The notes: generated by a model from the letters alone, not told the origin. A stretch of DNA of 64,000 nt from Flavobacterium sharifuzzamanii (GCF_003254585.1 NZ_QJGZ01000041.1:496001-560000), one strand, 5' to 3'. Positions 51,121-60,235 are shown, counted from the stretch's first letter. Numbers and translations are program-made.

Positions 51121-51303
51121 ATGAAAAAATTAGCAATTTTAGCAGTAGCAGTTTTAGGAACATTTGCAATCGCAAACGCGCAAACAACTCCAGCACAAAC
51201 AAAAGAAGTAAAAACTGAAAAACACGATAAAAAAGCAAACAAAAAAGCTAAAGGAGAGAAAAAAGCAGAAGCTCCAAAAACAGAAGCTCCAAAAGTAAAA
51301 TAA
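51121..51303 (+). CDS. Secreted Lys/Ala-rich peptide (60 aa), paralogue
   Basis: The signal peptide (KKLAILAVAVLGTFAIANA) is followed by about 40 Lys-rich residues including KTEKHDKKANKKAKGEKK and AEAPKTEAPK. Residues KEVK, KH.KK and EAPKTEA align with the 75-residue paralogue at 48589; this copy is shorter. It follows the kinase gene by 104 bp with its own promoter and terminator. The function is unknown. Its position and promoter suggest an output of the two-component system. Confidence 0.8.
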   Translation: MKKLAILAVAVLGTFAIANAQTTPAQTKEVKTEKHDKKANKKAKGEKKAEAPKTEAPKVK

Positions 51304-51354
51304 TATAAGATTTTAAGTCTTAAGATTAAATAGTTTTAAAGGTTGGTAGGTTAG

Positions 51355-51384
51355 AAGCTGGGAGAGACATCTTCCAGCTTTTTG
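51355..51384 (+). terminator. Terminator after second peptide gene
   Basis: AAGCTGG and CCAGCTT form a 7-bp stem followed by TTT. It is of moderate strength. Confidence 0.65.
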
Positions 51385-51464
51385 GTTTTACAGCGTTAAA
51401 TTTTTTATAATAAAAAGAAATAGAATTTTCATTCTTTGTTACTTTGTTTAAAACTATATATTAA

Positions 51465-52700
51465 ATGATTTTTCGTTTTATAATTCTATGTGCTCTTTTA
51501 TTATTTATTGAGTTCTATTCATATCAGGCTTTTCGAACTTTAATCAAAACACGTTGGGTTCTGATTAGTTATCAAGTTATAAGTTTACTGGTCTTAGTAT
51601 TTATTATCTATTCTTTCTCGCAAGTAGATCGCTCTGTTGGTCAGACTAGACAATTTATGTTTACTACAGGTTTGATGCTGACGGTATATGTGCCAAAAAT
51701 TGTGCTTACGCTAATAATGTTCGGCGAGGATATTTTTAGAATAGGCGCCAGCATTGTAAATTATTTTGTTTACAATGCTCCAAGAAAAGAAATGATGCCT
51801 GATCGCAGAAAGTTTGTGAGTCAGATTGCATTAGGTTTGGCAGCGATTCCTTTTTTGTCTATAATTTATGGAATATTTGAAGGGAAATATAATTTCAAGG
51901 TAATCAAACAAACTATATTTTTTCCAGATCTTCCAGATGCTTTTGATGGGTTTAAAATCACACAAATTTCTGATGTGCACAGTGGAAGTTTTGATAATCC
52001 AGAGAAAATTAACTATGCTATTGATTTGATCAACGCACAAGAAGCAGATTTGATTTTGTTTACGGGTGATATTGTTAATACACATGCAAAAGAAATGCAT
52101 CCGTGGCTGGAAACTTTTAGCCGTATTAAAGATTATAAATATGGGAAGTTTGCAGTTTTAGGAAATCACGATTATGGTGAATATGTGACTTGGCCTTCTG
52201 AAAAAGAAAAAGATGAAAATTTTAAGGCGATTAAAAACCTGTACGGTCAAATTGGTTTTAAATTAATGCTGAACGAACATACTTATATTCAAAAAGGTGA
52301 TGATAAAATTGCTTTGGTCGGTGTAGAAAACTGGGGAGTGAATTTTAAGAAAGCAGGTGATTTGAATAAAGCTTCAAAAGATGTGCATCAGGACGATTTT
52401 AAAGTTTTAATGAGTCATGATCCAAGCCATTGGGATGCCGAAATCAAAGACCATCCGAAGAACTTTCACCTTACTTTCGCAGGCCACACGCACGGTATGC
52501 AGTTCGGAATCGAGATTCCGGGATATTTTAAATGGAGTTTGGCACAATACATTTATAAACAATGGGCAGGATTGTACGAAAACGTCGGAAGATACGTTTA
52601 TGTTAACCGCGGATTTGGTTTTCATGCGTATCCTGGACGAGTAGGAATTATGCCTGAAATAACAGTAATTGAACTAAAAAAAGGCCGTAATGTCGGTTAA
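51465..52700 (+). CDS. Membrane-bound metallophosphoesterase (YkuE-like)
   Basis: The N-terminal 150 residues hold several membrane helices. The catalytic domain then shows the dinuclear metal motifs in order: ITQISDVHSGSF, LFTGDIVN, VLGNHDYG, LMSHDPSHW and FAGHTHGMQFG. The order matches YkuE-type calcineurin-like phosphoesterases. An outward-facing active site acting on lipid or nucleotide phosphates is plausible but unproven. The C-terminal GLYENVGRYVYVNRGFGFHAYPGRVGIMPE is typical of the group. Confidence 0.9.
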   Translation: MIFRFIILCALLLFIEFYSYQAFRTLIKTRWVLISYQVISLLVLVFIIYSFSQVDRSVGQTRQFMFTTGLMLTVYVPKIVLTLIMFGEDIFRIGASIVNYFVYNAPRKEMMPDRRKFVSQIALGLAAIPFLSIIYGIFEGKYNFKVIKQTIFFPDLPDAFDGFKITQISDVHSGSFDNPEKINYAIDLINAQEADLILFTGDIVNTHAKEMHPWLETFSRIKDYKYGKFAVLGNHDYGEYVTWPSEKEKDENFKAIKNLYGQIGFKLMLNEHTYIQKGDDKIALVGVENWGVNFKKAGDLNKASKDVHQDDFKVLMSHDPSHWDAEIKDHPKNFHLTFAGHTHGMQFGIEIPGYFKWSLAQYIYKQWAGLYENVGRYVYVNRGFGFHAYPGRVGIMPEITVIELKKGRNVG

Positions 52701-52714
52701 TTCGTTAAAAATGC

Positions 52715-52722
52715 TACATTTG
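52715..52722 (+). promoter_or_regulatory. -7 promoter element of the thioredoxin-like gene
   Basis: TACATTTG matches TAnnTTTG, 51 bp before the start codon. Confidence 0.55.
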
Positions 52723-52773
52723 TATAATATTTATTTCTTTTAAGAGATTTAAAAAACTTAATTTTTTGGTTTT

Positions 52774-53076
52774 ATGTCAAAATTTGGAGAACTAATAAAT
52801 GCCCAAGTTCCAGTGTTAATTGATTTTTACACAGATTGGAATGAATCTTCAGTTTCTATGCATCCTGTTATTAAGGACGTAGCTGCTGCGCTTGGCGATA
52901 AAGCCAAAGTAATCAAAATTGATGTAGATAAAAATCAGGAACTAGCAGAAGCACTTCGTATTAAAGGGCTTCCAACTTTAATGATTTACAAAGAAGGACA
53001 AATGATCTGGAGGCAATCTGGAGAGCTTGATGCTAATACTATAATTGGAATTGTTCAGGAACAATTTAACGTCTAA
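52774..53076 (+). CDS. Thioredoxin-like protein without active-site cysteines
   Basis: The 100-residue protein follows the thioredoxin fold closely: VPVLIDFYTDW, KVIKIDVDKNQELAEALRIKGLPTLMIYKEG and WRQSG. The cis-Pro motif LPTL is present. Where CGPC should stand it reads NESS, and there is no cysteine anywhere in the protein. Redox catalysis is therefore excluded. It may be a chaperone-like or binding protein. It has its own promoter, so it is expressed and not a dead gene. Confidence 0.85.
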   Translation: MSKFGELINAQVPVLIDFYTDWNESSVSMHPVIKDVAAALGDKAKVIKIDVDKNQELAEALRIKGLPTLMIYKEGQMIWRQSGELDANTIIGIVQEQFNV

Positions 53077-53101
53077 ATAACTTCTCTTTTGTTGATGTTA
53101 T

Positions 53102-53743
53102 TTAGTGAATAATATCAAATTTATATCCATTTTCTTTTAAAAAATGCAGTGTTCGAGGCAAAGCAAATCTTAAATTTGGAGAAGCTTTAATACTGTCATG
53201 AAAAACAATTACGCTACCAGATTTTACATTTTTGGTTACATTTTCAAGACATTTTTCTGGAGTAATGCTTTGATCAAAATCAGCACTCAAAACATCCCAC
53301 ATTACTATTTTATATCCTAAACTTCTAAGAATTTTAGACTGTGCTTTTTTGATTTTTCCGTAAGGAGGGCGAAACAATAGGCGATGAGGAGCTTTCTCTT
53401 GCTCATCTAAAACGGCAGCGCAGTTTTTTACATTTTCAATATAATCATTCGTATGGATTTTCCATCCATTCACATGATTCATGGTATGATTGCCAATAGA
53501 ATGTCCGTCGGTAATTAACTTTTCAAATAAAGCCAGATTTGCTTTAATGTTTTTTCCGATGCAGAAAAAAGTAGCTTTCGCATCAAATTTTTTTAATTCA
53601 GATAAAACCCAGTCTGTAATTTCTGGAGTAGGGCCGTCATCAAAAGTCAAGTATATTTTCTTTTCGTTGTTAGGAATATCCCAGCAATATTTAGAAAACA
53701 CCTTTTTAATAAATGCGTTAGTTTTTACCCAATAGAAGCTCAT
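53102..53743 (-). CDS. Polysaccharide deacetylase (NodB domain)
   Basis: The 213-residue protein has the NodB motifs: TFDDGPTPEITDWVL with the catalytic Asp, SIGNHTMNH with metal His, FRPPYGKIKKAQ, and VIVFHDS at the end. It should remove N-acetyl groups from chitin-like or peptidoglycan sugars. There is no clear signal peptide; the N-terminus (SFYWVKTNAFIKKVFSKY) is amphipathic. It is transcribed alone. Confidence 0.92.
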   Translation of the reverse strand: MSFYWVKTNAFIKKVFSKYCWDIPNNEKKIYLTFDDGPTPEITDWVLSELKKFDAKATFFCIGKNIKANLALFEKLITDGHSIGNHTMNHVNGWKIHTNDYIENVKNCAAVLDEQEKAPHRLLFRPPYGKIKKAQSKILRSLGYKIVMWDVLSADFDQSITPEKCLENVTKNVKSGSVIVFHDSIKASPNLRFALPRTLHFLKENGYKFDIIH

Positions 53744-53776
53744 TTTGAATTAAAATTGTATTATATGTATAAAATT

Positions 53777-53819
53777 AAAAAATGCAGCGCTATTTATCAA
53801 ACAGCGCTGCATTTTTTTA
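53777..53819. terminator. Terminator after the GT117 gene
   Basis: AATGCAGCGCT and AGCGCTGCATT form an 11-bp stem flanked by A and T tracts. It ends the large minus-strand gene at 53844. Confidence 0.9.
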
Positions 53820-53843
53820 ATAAGTAAGATTTTCGTATATTAT

Positions 53844-56800
53844 TTACTCTTTTTCACGTCCGAAACGCTCAAAAACATTTACGTAAGTATTAAATGTAGT
53901 TTTGTGCTGGTTGTAAAAAGCAGTGTCTTTGTTGTCATCCATTACATGCAGTAAGCTTCTGTAACGCTCGATATCTGTAATAATATCTACTGCTAGATCA
54001 GTTTGGTCAGAAGGAGTCAACGTGCTGTAATAGTTTAGATTCTCTTTGTATTTCTGAACCAATTTGTTTAAAAGATCTTGTGCTTTAGCTTTTTCTCCAA
54101 CTTTATAATAACCATCAGCAAAACCTTCAACCAATGAATAATAGCCATATTGGTCTAAAGGCATTTTGGTCATTGCCAAATTGATTACATTTTTAGCCTT
54201 GTCAATTTTGCCTTCAGCAATAAGCTGGTTCATTAATCTAGAAAGATTGGTACGGTAAGTAATACTATTTCTTCTCGTTTCAGGGTCATGATAAATGTTT
54301 CCATTGCTATTGCCCCAATCCCATTTCATTACAATATCGTACATTTTATCAGCATCAATTTGTCCCATGTCTAATGGTCCGCCATCTTTAGAAGGAGTAT
54401 TTTTTACTGGAACTAATTTATACACCATTCCATCCAATTGCAGATAATCTTTTAGCCATAAATAATCTTCATCATCAAAAGCTCCACCACTAAAGTAAAT
54501 TGGTCTCTTCCAATTGTTGTTTGCTAAGATATCAAGCATCATTAAACGGTTTTTGTATAATGCGCTTCCTTTAATATCAATGTCCAAGTAAGGAACAATA
54601 GAATCGTAATATTTAGGATTAACTACTTTATTTTGAATAATAGTGTTTTTATCCACATTCACTCTAATCTTATTTGTTGGATAAAAATGGATTGTTTGTC
54701 CGTTTTGTAAACCAACAGTCGATTTAGGATTTTTGATGAAATCGATAAAATCTTTAATATTCCAACGTGTGTCAATTTTCTGGATGTATGCTGTGTAATC
54801 TAAATTATCTCCCACATATTGGCTATGTTCAAACGAAATAGGCAACGGATTTGATTCGTAAGACTTCGCTTTCATTTGATCAATATACCAATCTGTCATA
54901 AATAAACTTGTATTTACAATTTTTACATCGGTTCTAAAATGCTCAATTTCCTGCGCGTACCAAAGAGGGAAGGTGTCATTATCTCCAATTGTAAATAAGA
55001 TTGCGTCTTTATCACAAGAGCTTAAATAAGCTTTTGCCATTGCTACAGCAGTATATTTTCCAGATCTATCATGATCATCCCAGTTTTGAGAAGCCATTAA
55101 AACAGGAGCGGCCAATAAACTTCCGGCAATAATTACTGGTCCAGCAATTTTTGGAGCTAGGTATTTGTACAAACTTTCATAGAGTGAGTAAACACCAAAT
55201 CCGATCCAGATGGCAAAGACATAGAATGAACCTACAAGAGCATAATCTCTTTCACGAGGCTCAAAAGGTCTTTCATTTAAATATATTTTTAGTGCAATTC
55301 CTGTAAATAAGAATAAAGCCAAAAGAACATAGAAGCTCTTCAGATCTTTGTTTGCGTGGTACATAATACCAATTAATCCTAAAATAAAAGGAAGGAAATA
55401 ATAAGCGTTACGGCCTTTGTTGTTTAAAACATCTGTTGGAAGATTGTCTTGTGAGCCTAAATGCACAGAATCCAAAGCTTTGATACCGCTGATCCAGTTT
55501 CCGTCCAAATTATCGTATTTGCCTTGAATATCATTTTGGCGTCCAACAAAATTCCACATCAAATATCTCCAGTACATATATCCAAATTGATATTCAAACA
55601 TAAAACTGAAATTGTCAGCTGTAGTTGGTTTTTCAATAAGTAGATATTCGCCGTAACTTCTTAAGAATTTTACGTAACCTTCGTTGTCAATTTGTTTTTG
55701 AGCGTAAGCTTTTCTAAACTCAGAAACTGTTTTTTCAACTTCGTTACGCAATTGAGCTGTAGCTTTATTGTATTCGTCTTCGCTTAATTGGCTTGCATCG
55801 ATTCCGTATTTTGCCAAATCTTCATCATAATTATAATTAGGATTGATTCGGAACTTTGGAGGATTTGTAAAGTTGATATAATTTTGAATGTGACCTGTTT
55901 CTGTACTCCACATTCTAGGCAGAATTGCTTTCTGGTTATCATCAGAATTTTGTTCTGCATTTTTATAATTATTGGTAATGATGTATTTACCTGTTTTATA
56001 ATCTCTCTCGTAGTTTGGTTTTTTGTCTAAATAAGGTGTTTTAGCATCAAGACCAGCAAAAAGTTCAGTGTATTGAGGTCCGTAAAACAAAGGATTTACA
56101 CCATATTGCTCACGATTATAGTAAGCCAAAACCTCGGTAGCATCTGATGGTTTGTTTTCATTAATAACGGTATTGGCATTTGCACGAACAGGAAGCATTA
56201 ACCAAGTCGAGAAACCAATCAGAATGAATAAGATACATAATATAATGGTATTGTAGAATATTAAGCCTTTTTGTTTAGTGTATTTTAATCCAAAATAGAA
56301 AAAGGCAACAAACAATAATGCTACAAAGATAGTTCCTGAGTTAAATGGAAGTCCCATGCTGTTTACCATGAAAATTTCGGTTTTCCCGAAAAATGCCATA
56401 GTTAATGGAAGTAATAATTTGAAAATGAATAATAAGATGCCAATAACAACTACGTTGGCAATTAGAAAGTTTTTGATAGTAACTTTTTCGTAGTGTTTGA
56501 AATAGTATAAGAATCCAATAGAAGGAATAGTCAAAAGAGCCATAAAGTGAACTCCAAACGAAAGACCAATAACCAATGAAATAATTAAAAGCCATTTGTT
56601 TCCTTTTGGCTTATCCATGTCTTGTTCCCAACGTAAACCAAGCCAGAAAAGCAAAGCAATTAATAAAGAAGCCATTGCATAAACTTCGGCTTCTACAGCA
56701 TTAAACCAAAAACTATCAGAAAATGTATAAGCTAAAGCGCCAACAAAAGAGCTTCCTAAAATAACAATTGAATTGTTTTGGTCAATTTCAGTAAAACGAC

Positions 56801-57122
56801 CTACGATTTTTTTCAAAATCATAGATGATGACCAAAACATAAATAATATGGTAAATGCGCTAGAGAAAACAGACATCATGTTAACCATAAGAGCTACATG
56901 CTGAGCATCTATTGCAAACATGGCAAAAAATGCACCCATCATCTGGAAAAGTGGAGCCCCTGGTGGGTGACCTACTTCAAGTTTGGCTGCGGTAGCAATA
57001 TATTCTCCGCAATCCCAAAAGCTCATTGTAGGTTCTACTGTTAATGTATAAGTTATTAAAGCGATTGCAAATGCAAACCAACCAATAATTGTATTCCATT
57101 TATTGAAATTGAATTGTGCCAT
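53844..57122 (-). CDS. DUF2723 / GT117 family integral-membrane protein
   Basis: The 1092-residue protein has about a dozen membrane helices, in an N-terminal block (residues 10-340) and a second block near 575-690. The N-terminal TVEPTMSFWDCGEYIATAAKLEVGHPPGAPLFQM carries the acidic residue expected of GT-C enzymes. This is the DUF2723 family, which annotation systems place in GT117. The C-terminal 350 residues are soluble with TPR-like helices. It probably glycosylates exported proteins or lipids using a lipid-linked sugar. The substrate is not known. Confidence 0.88.
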   Translation of the reverse strand: MAQFNFNKWNTIIGWFAFAIALITYTLTVEPTMSFWDCGEYIATAAKLEVGHPPGAPLFQMMGAFFAMFAIDAQHVALMVNMMSVFSSAFTILFMFWSSSMILKKIVGRFTEIDQNNSIVILGSSFVGALAYTFSDSFWFNAVEAEVYAMASLLIALLFWLGLRWEQDMDKPKGNKWLLIISLVIGLSFGVHFMALLTIPSIGFLYYFKHYEKVTIKNFLIANVVVIGILLFIFKLLLPLTMAFFGKTEIFMVNSMGLPFNSGTIFVALLFVAFFYFGLKYTKQKGLIFYNTIILCILFILIGFSTWLMLPVRANANTVINENKPSDATEVLAYYNREQYGVNPLFYGPQYTELFAGLDAKTPYLDKKPNYERDYKTGKYIITNNYKNAEQNSDDNQKAILPRMWSTETGHIQNYINFTNPPKFRINPNYNYDEDLAKYGIDASQLSEDEYNKATAQLRNEVEKTVSEFRKAYAQKQIDNEGYVKFLRSYGEYLLIEKPTTADNFSFMFEYQFGYMYWRYLMWNFVGRQNDIQGKYDNLDGNWISGIKALDSVHLGSQDNLPTDVLNNKGRNAYYFLPFILGLIGIMYHANKDLKSFYVLLALFLFTGIALKIYLNERPFEPRERDYALVGSFYVFAIWIGFGVYSLYESLYKYLAPKIAGPVIIAGSLLAAPVLMASQNWDDHDRSGKYTAVAMAKAYLSSCDKDAILFTIGDNDTFPLWYAQEIEHFRTDVKIVNTSLFMTDWYIDQMKAKSYESNPLPISFEHSQYVGDNLDYTAYIQKIDTRWNIKDFIDFIKNPKSTVGLQNGQTIHFYPTNKIRVNVDKNTIIQNKVVNPKYYDSIVPYLDIDIKGSALYKNRLMMLDILANNNWKRPIYFSGGAFDDEDYLWLKDYLQLDGMVYKLVPVKNTPSKDGGPLDMGQIDADKMYDIVMKWDWGNSNGNIYHDPETRRNSITYRTNLSRLMNQLIAEGKIDKAKNVINLAMTKMPLDQYGYYSLVEGFADGYYKVGEKAKAQDLLNKLVQKYKENLNYYSTLTPSDQTDLAVDIITDIERYRSLLHVMDDNKDTAFYNQHKTTFNTYVNVFERFGREKE

Positions 57123-57340
57123 ATTTAGGTGTTAAAAATTTGAATGTTTTTCTATCCTACAAAGAAAATGTTTTTTTATGTAAAGAAACGAGCATTAACA
57201 AAAAATTCTACAAAACTATAAGTGAAAAGTAATGTATTGTCTATGAGGAGTTTTTGAAGTTGAAGCAGATTTGAATGTGAAAAAAATCAAAAAAAATGAT
57301 TTTTTTTGGCCAAAAAGTTTGCACAAACTAAATAAAGACT

Positions 57341-57348
57341 TAAATTTG
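57341..57348 (+). promoter_or_regulatory. Promoter element of first tRNA-Gln
   Basis: TAAATTTG, 21 bp before the tRNA 5' end. Confidence 0.6.
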
Positions 57349-57368
57349 CACTCGCTTTACAGCACTGC

Positions 57369-57439
57369 TGGTCTATGGTGTAATGGTAACACTACGGTTT
57401 TTGGTGCCGTCTTTCTAGGTTCGAGTCCTAGTAGACCAA
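57369..57439 (+). tRNA. tRNA-Gln (TTG), copy 1
   Basis: The acceptor strands TGGTCTA and TAGACCA pair over 7 bp. The D-stem GTGT/ACAC, anticodon loop TTTTGGT (anticodon TTG) and T-arm CTAGG-TTCGAGT-CCTAG are all present. Length is 71 nt and CCA is not encoded. Confidence 0.97.
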
Positions 57440-57442
57440 CAG

Positions 57443-57474
57443 AAAAGTCTCTCAGAAATGAGAGACTTTTTTTT
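57443..57474 (+). terminator. Terminator of first tRNA-Gln
   Basis: GTCTCTC and GAGAGAC form a 7-bp stem with an AGAAAT loop and eight T. Confidence 0.93.
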
Positions 57475-57520
57475 ATTTAAAAAAGTTTGCTTTAAAATTT
57501 GCATAAATTAAATAAAGTTT

Positions 57521-57528
57521 TAATTTTG
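57521..57528 (+). promoter_or_regulatory. Promoter element of second tRNA-Gln
   Basis: TAATTTTG, exactly 180 bp after the element of copy 1. Confidence 0.6.
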
Positions 57529-57548
57529 CACCCGCTTAACCGCACTGC

Positions 57549-57619
57549 TGGTCTATGGTGTAATGGTAACACTACGGTTTTTGGTGCCGTCTTTCTAGGT
57601 TCGAGTCCTAGTAGACCAA
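57549..57619 (+). tRNA. tRNA-Gln (TTG), copy 2
   Basis: The sequence is identical to copy 1 over the whole tRNA, 180 bp downstream, with its own promoter and terminator. Confidence 0.97.
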
Positions 57620-57622
57620 CAG

Positions 57623-57654
57623 AAAAGCCTCTCAGAAATGAGAGGCTTTTTTTT
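57623..57654 (+). terminator. Terminator of second tRNA-Gln
   Basis: GCCTCTC and GAGAGGC pair, with the same loop as copy 1. One T-A pair of copy 1 is a C-G pair here, so both arms changed together. Confidence 0.93.
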
Positions 57655-57659
57655 ATGCT

Positions 57660-57835
57660 TTAAATTTAGGTTTTTTAGCGCAAAGCGCACAAAGGTATGC
57701 GTAAAGTGTGCAAAGCTATTTTATAATGAAGGCAAAGTTCTCAAAGCTTTATGTGTCTTGTTTTAAATATAGCCCGTGGTTTCAACCACGGGAAACTTAT
57801 TGTGAAAGACGTATTTTTGAGGAGGCTTATTGTGA
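57660..57835. repeat. Composite intergenic repeats after tRNA-Gln
   Basis: A stretch with GCGCAAAGCGC, GCGTAAAGTGTGCAAAGC and GGCAAAGTTCTCAAAGC resembles the thiG-thiH element at 28286. It is followed by the perfect palindrome CCCGTGGTTTCAACCACGGG (57773-57792) and twin GGAGGCTTATTGTGAAAG-like segments. No gene is seen in this gap. Confidence 0.65.
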
Positions 57836-57839
57836 AAGC

Positions 57840-58646
57840 TTATTTATGATTTAAAGAAGAAGGAACGATTCCGAATTTCTTTTTAAATGAAAAAGAAAAA
57901 TGCGAAAGATCTTCAAAGCCAACGCCGATATATACTTCTGAGGGCGGACTTCCTTGGCTGATTAAATAATAAGCTTCCTGAAGCCTTTTGTTTAAAAGCC
58001 ATTTTCCAGGCGTTTGCTGAAAAACTTTTTGAAAATCTCTTTTAAATGTGGCGAGACTTCTCCCTGTTAGATAAGCGAATCGTTGCATTTGAACATTGAA
58101 ATGGAAGTTTTTGTTCATAAATGCTTCTAAGTCAATTTTTCCTGGCTCGTTAAAATCGAATAAAATGTCTTTTAATTCTGGATTTACTTTTAATAAAAGG
58201 TGAATCGCTTCTTTGATTTTTAGATTGAACAAAGTTTCGTTGTTCTCTTCTTCAACTTCAAGATAAGACAGTAGAGATTCCATGAAGGATTTGTAGAGTG
58301 GATTTGGAGCCAATGTAAACATGGCATCTGTATCGGCTTTTTTATCAGCTTTCAAATTGTGCTCCTTGCTGATTTCTCTTAAAATTTCCTGATCAAGAAA
58401 AAGAGAAATGGTTTTAAATTCTCCTCCTTCTGGCGGGATCTTAGTGAACTTTGCCAAATGATTTCTTCTGCTAAAGCGAAAATCTCCAGGTTTTGAATGA
58501 AAAGTGTTTTTGCTGTCTGAAGCAATCATTTCGCCAGAAATCTGATAACTGAAAACATGTTCGGGTATAAAATGTTCGCCCTCTCGACTGCGTGAGTAAT
58601 AGCACGAGTAGAGGATTTTGGGTTTTGTATTTGGTTTTGTGCTCAT
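57840..58646 (-). CDS. AraC family transcriptional regulator
   Basis: The 268-residue protein has an N-terminal sensing domain (EHVFSYQISGEMIASDSK, KPGDFRFSRRNHLAKF). The AraC HTH pair lies at about residues 165-265 (MQRFAYLTGRSLATFKRDFQKVFQQTPGKWLLNKRLQEA, IGVGFEDLSHFSFSFKKKFG). The gene starts 61 bp downstream of the aldehyde dehydrogenase stop on the same strand. It may control that gene or be co-transcribed with it. The ligand is unknown. Confidence 0.9.
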   Translation of the reverse strand: MSTKPNTKPKILYSCYYSRSREGEHFIPEHVFSYQISGEMIASDSKNTFHSKPGDFRFSRRNHLAKFTKIPPEGGEFKTISLFLDQEILREISKEHNLKADKKADTDAMFTLAPNPLYKSFMESLLSYLEVEEENNETLFNLKIKEAIHLLLKVNPELKDILFDFNEPGKIDLEAFMNKNFHFNVQMQRFAYLTGRSLATFKRDFQKVFQQTPGKWLLNKRLQEAYYLISQGSPPSEVYIGVGFEDLSHFSFSFKKKFGIVPSSLNHK

Positions 58647-58707
58647 ATTTGTAAAAATACTAAAATCTGGAAATCTTTAGGTGTAAAGACTTCCAGATTG
58701 ATGAAGA

Positions 58708-60129
58708 TTATTTTGGCTGAATTAGTGCTCGTGGCTCTAAGTAGGCCTCTAGACCAAGCGTTCCGAATTCACGTCCAATTCCAGATTGTTTAAATCCTCC
58801 AAAAGGAGCCATTGGATCGTGACCGATTCCGTTGATCTGAACACGGCCTGCATTAATTTGAGAAGCAACTCGATGAGCTCTTTCGGTATTTGAAGAGCTT
58901 ACATAGGCTTGCAATCCGTATGTTGTGTCGTTGGCGATTTCAATCGCTTCTTCTTCTGTTTTGTAAGTGATAATGGATAGAACAGGGCCAAATATTTCTT
59001 CTCGTGCAATTCGCATTTGATTCGTTACATTGACAAAGACTGTTGGTTTAACAAAATTTCCGTTTTCTAGTCCTTCTGGTTTTCCTAGTCCGCCAGTTAA
59101 TATTTCTGCGCCTTCATTGATTCCAATTTGAATATAATCTTGAACACGATTGTATTGTTTTTCACTAACCATTGGCCCGACTGCAGTATTTGGATTTTTA
59201 GGGTTGCCAACAATAAAGTTTGAGGCTATTTCTTTAATTAGAAGTTTTGTTTCTTCTAGTTTGTTTTCTGGAATCAGTAATCTAGTTCCTGCGATGCAAG
59301 CCTGTCCGCTATTCATAAACGCTGCTCCAAGTGCAAGCGGAATAGCTTTTGAGAAATCGGCATCGTCTAGAATGATATTTGGAGATTTTCCGCCAAGTTC
59401 CAGAGTAACTCTCTTCATGGTGTTGACTGCTTCTTTTGCAATTATTTTTCCAACATTGGTTGATCCTGTGAAAGATATTTTAGAAATATCTGGATTTCTG
59501 CTTATTTCTGCACCAACAACTTCACCTAATCCATTTACGATATTAAATACACCTTTCGGTAGATTTGCTTCGTGAAGACATTCTAGTATTAATTGTGTCT
59601 GTTGTGCGCTCATTTCGCTAGGTTTAATTACGGTTGTGCATCCGGCAGCAATTGCTGTAGATAGTTTACTGCAGATAAATCCGTTGCTTGAATTCCAAGG
59701 GATGATAATTCCCACAACGCCAATAGGTGTCATTTGAACTTCGGATTCTCCCATTGTTTTGGTGAAATCATAATTGTTTAGCAGATTGATTGCTGATTCA
59801 AAACTTTTTAGCATATAATCGTAGCTTACGCTAGCAAACTGAAATGTGCCTCCGTATTCTTCTGTCATTACATCGATAAAATCATCTTTTCTTTTTTCGA
59901 TGGCAGATTTTATGTTTTTGAGATACTGAATTCTTTCTGAAGCTGTAGTTTTTGAAAAAGTTTTGAGTGCATTTTTGGCTGCTTCAATTGCGTTTTGAGT
60001 GTCTTCAGTGTTTCCTAAACGGACTTTTCCTAATTTTTCATTTGTCGTAGGGCTAATTAGGTCAAAATATTCTGTTCCTTGCGGAGTAACAAATTCTCCA
60101 TTAATGTAAATTTTGTCTATTGTTTTCAT
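58708..60129 (-). CDS. Aldehyde dehydrogenase family protein
   Basis: The 473-residue enzyme has the NAD(P) and active-site motifs of the superfamily: IIPWNSSNGFICSKLSTAIAAG, SFTGSTNVGK, the catalytic Glu in LELGGKSPNIIL, and the Cys in NSGQACIAGTRLL (near residue 277). PVLSIITYKTEEEAIEIAND and a C-terminal PFGGFKQSGIGREFG are also intact. It oxidises an aldehyde to the acid; the substrate is not predictable. No signal peptide. The AraC regulator lies just downstream. Confidence 0.94.
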   Translation of the reverse strand: MKTIDKIYINGEFVTPQGTEYFDLISPTTNEKLGKVRLGNTEDTQNAIEAAKNALKTFSKTTASERIQYLKNIKSAIEKRKDDFIDVMTEEYGGTFQFASVSYDYMLKSFESAINLLNNYDFTKTMGESEVQMTPIGVVGIIIPWNSSNGFICSKLSTAIAAGCTTVIKPSEMSAQQTQLILECLHEANLPKGVFNIVNGLGEVVGAEISRNPDISKISFTGSTNVGKIIAKEAVNTMKRVTLELGGKSPNIILDDADFSKAIPLALGAAFMNSGQACIAGTRLLIPENKLEETKLLIKEIASNFIVGNPKNPNTAVGPMVSEKQYNRVQDYIQIGINEGAEILTGGLGKPEGLENGNFVKPTVFVNVTNQMRIAREEIFGPVLSIITYKTEEEAIEIANDTTYGLQAYVSSSNTERAHRVASQINAGRVQINGIGHDPMAPFGGFKQSGIGREFGTLGLEAYLEPRALIQPK

Positions 60130-60235
60130 ATTGTTGTTTTTAATGAATTTTTATTTGACAAATTTCTGCATTAAATGGATTTGAGGTTTTGTTGAAAAGC
60201 TCAGTTGTGCTTTGTTGAAAAGCTCATTTTTTTTG

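Noticed and set aside
57271..57480. 69-aa frame across the first tRNA
   Set aside because: It covers the promoter, the tRNA-Gln and its terminator; coding is not credible.
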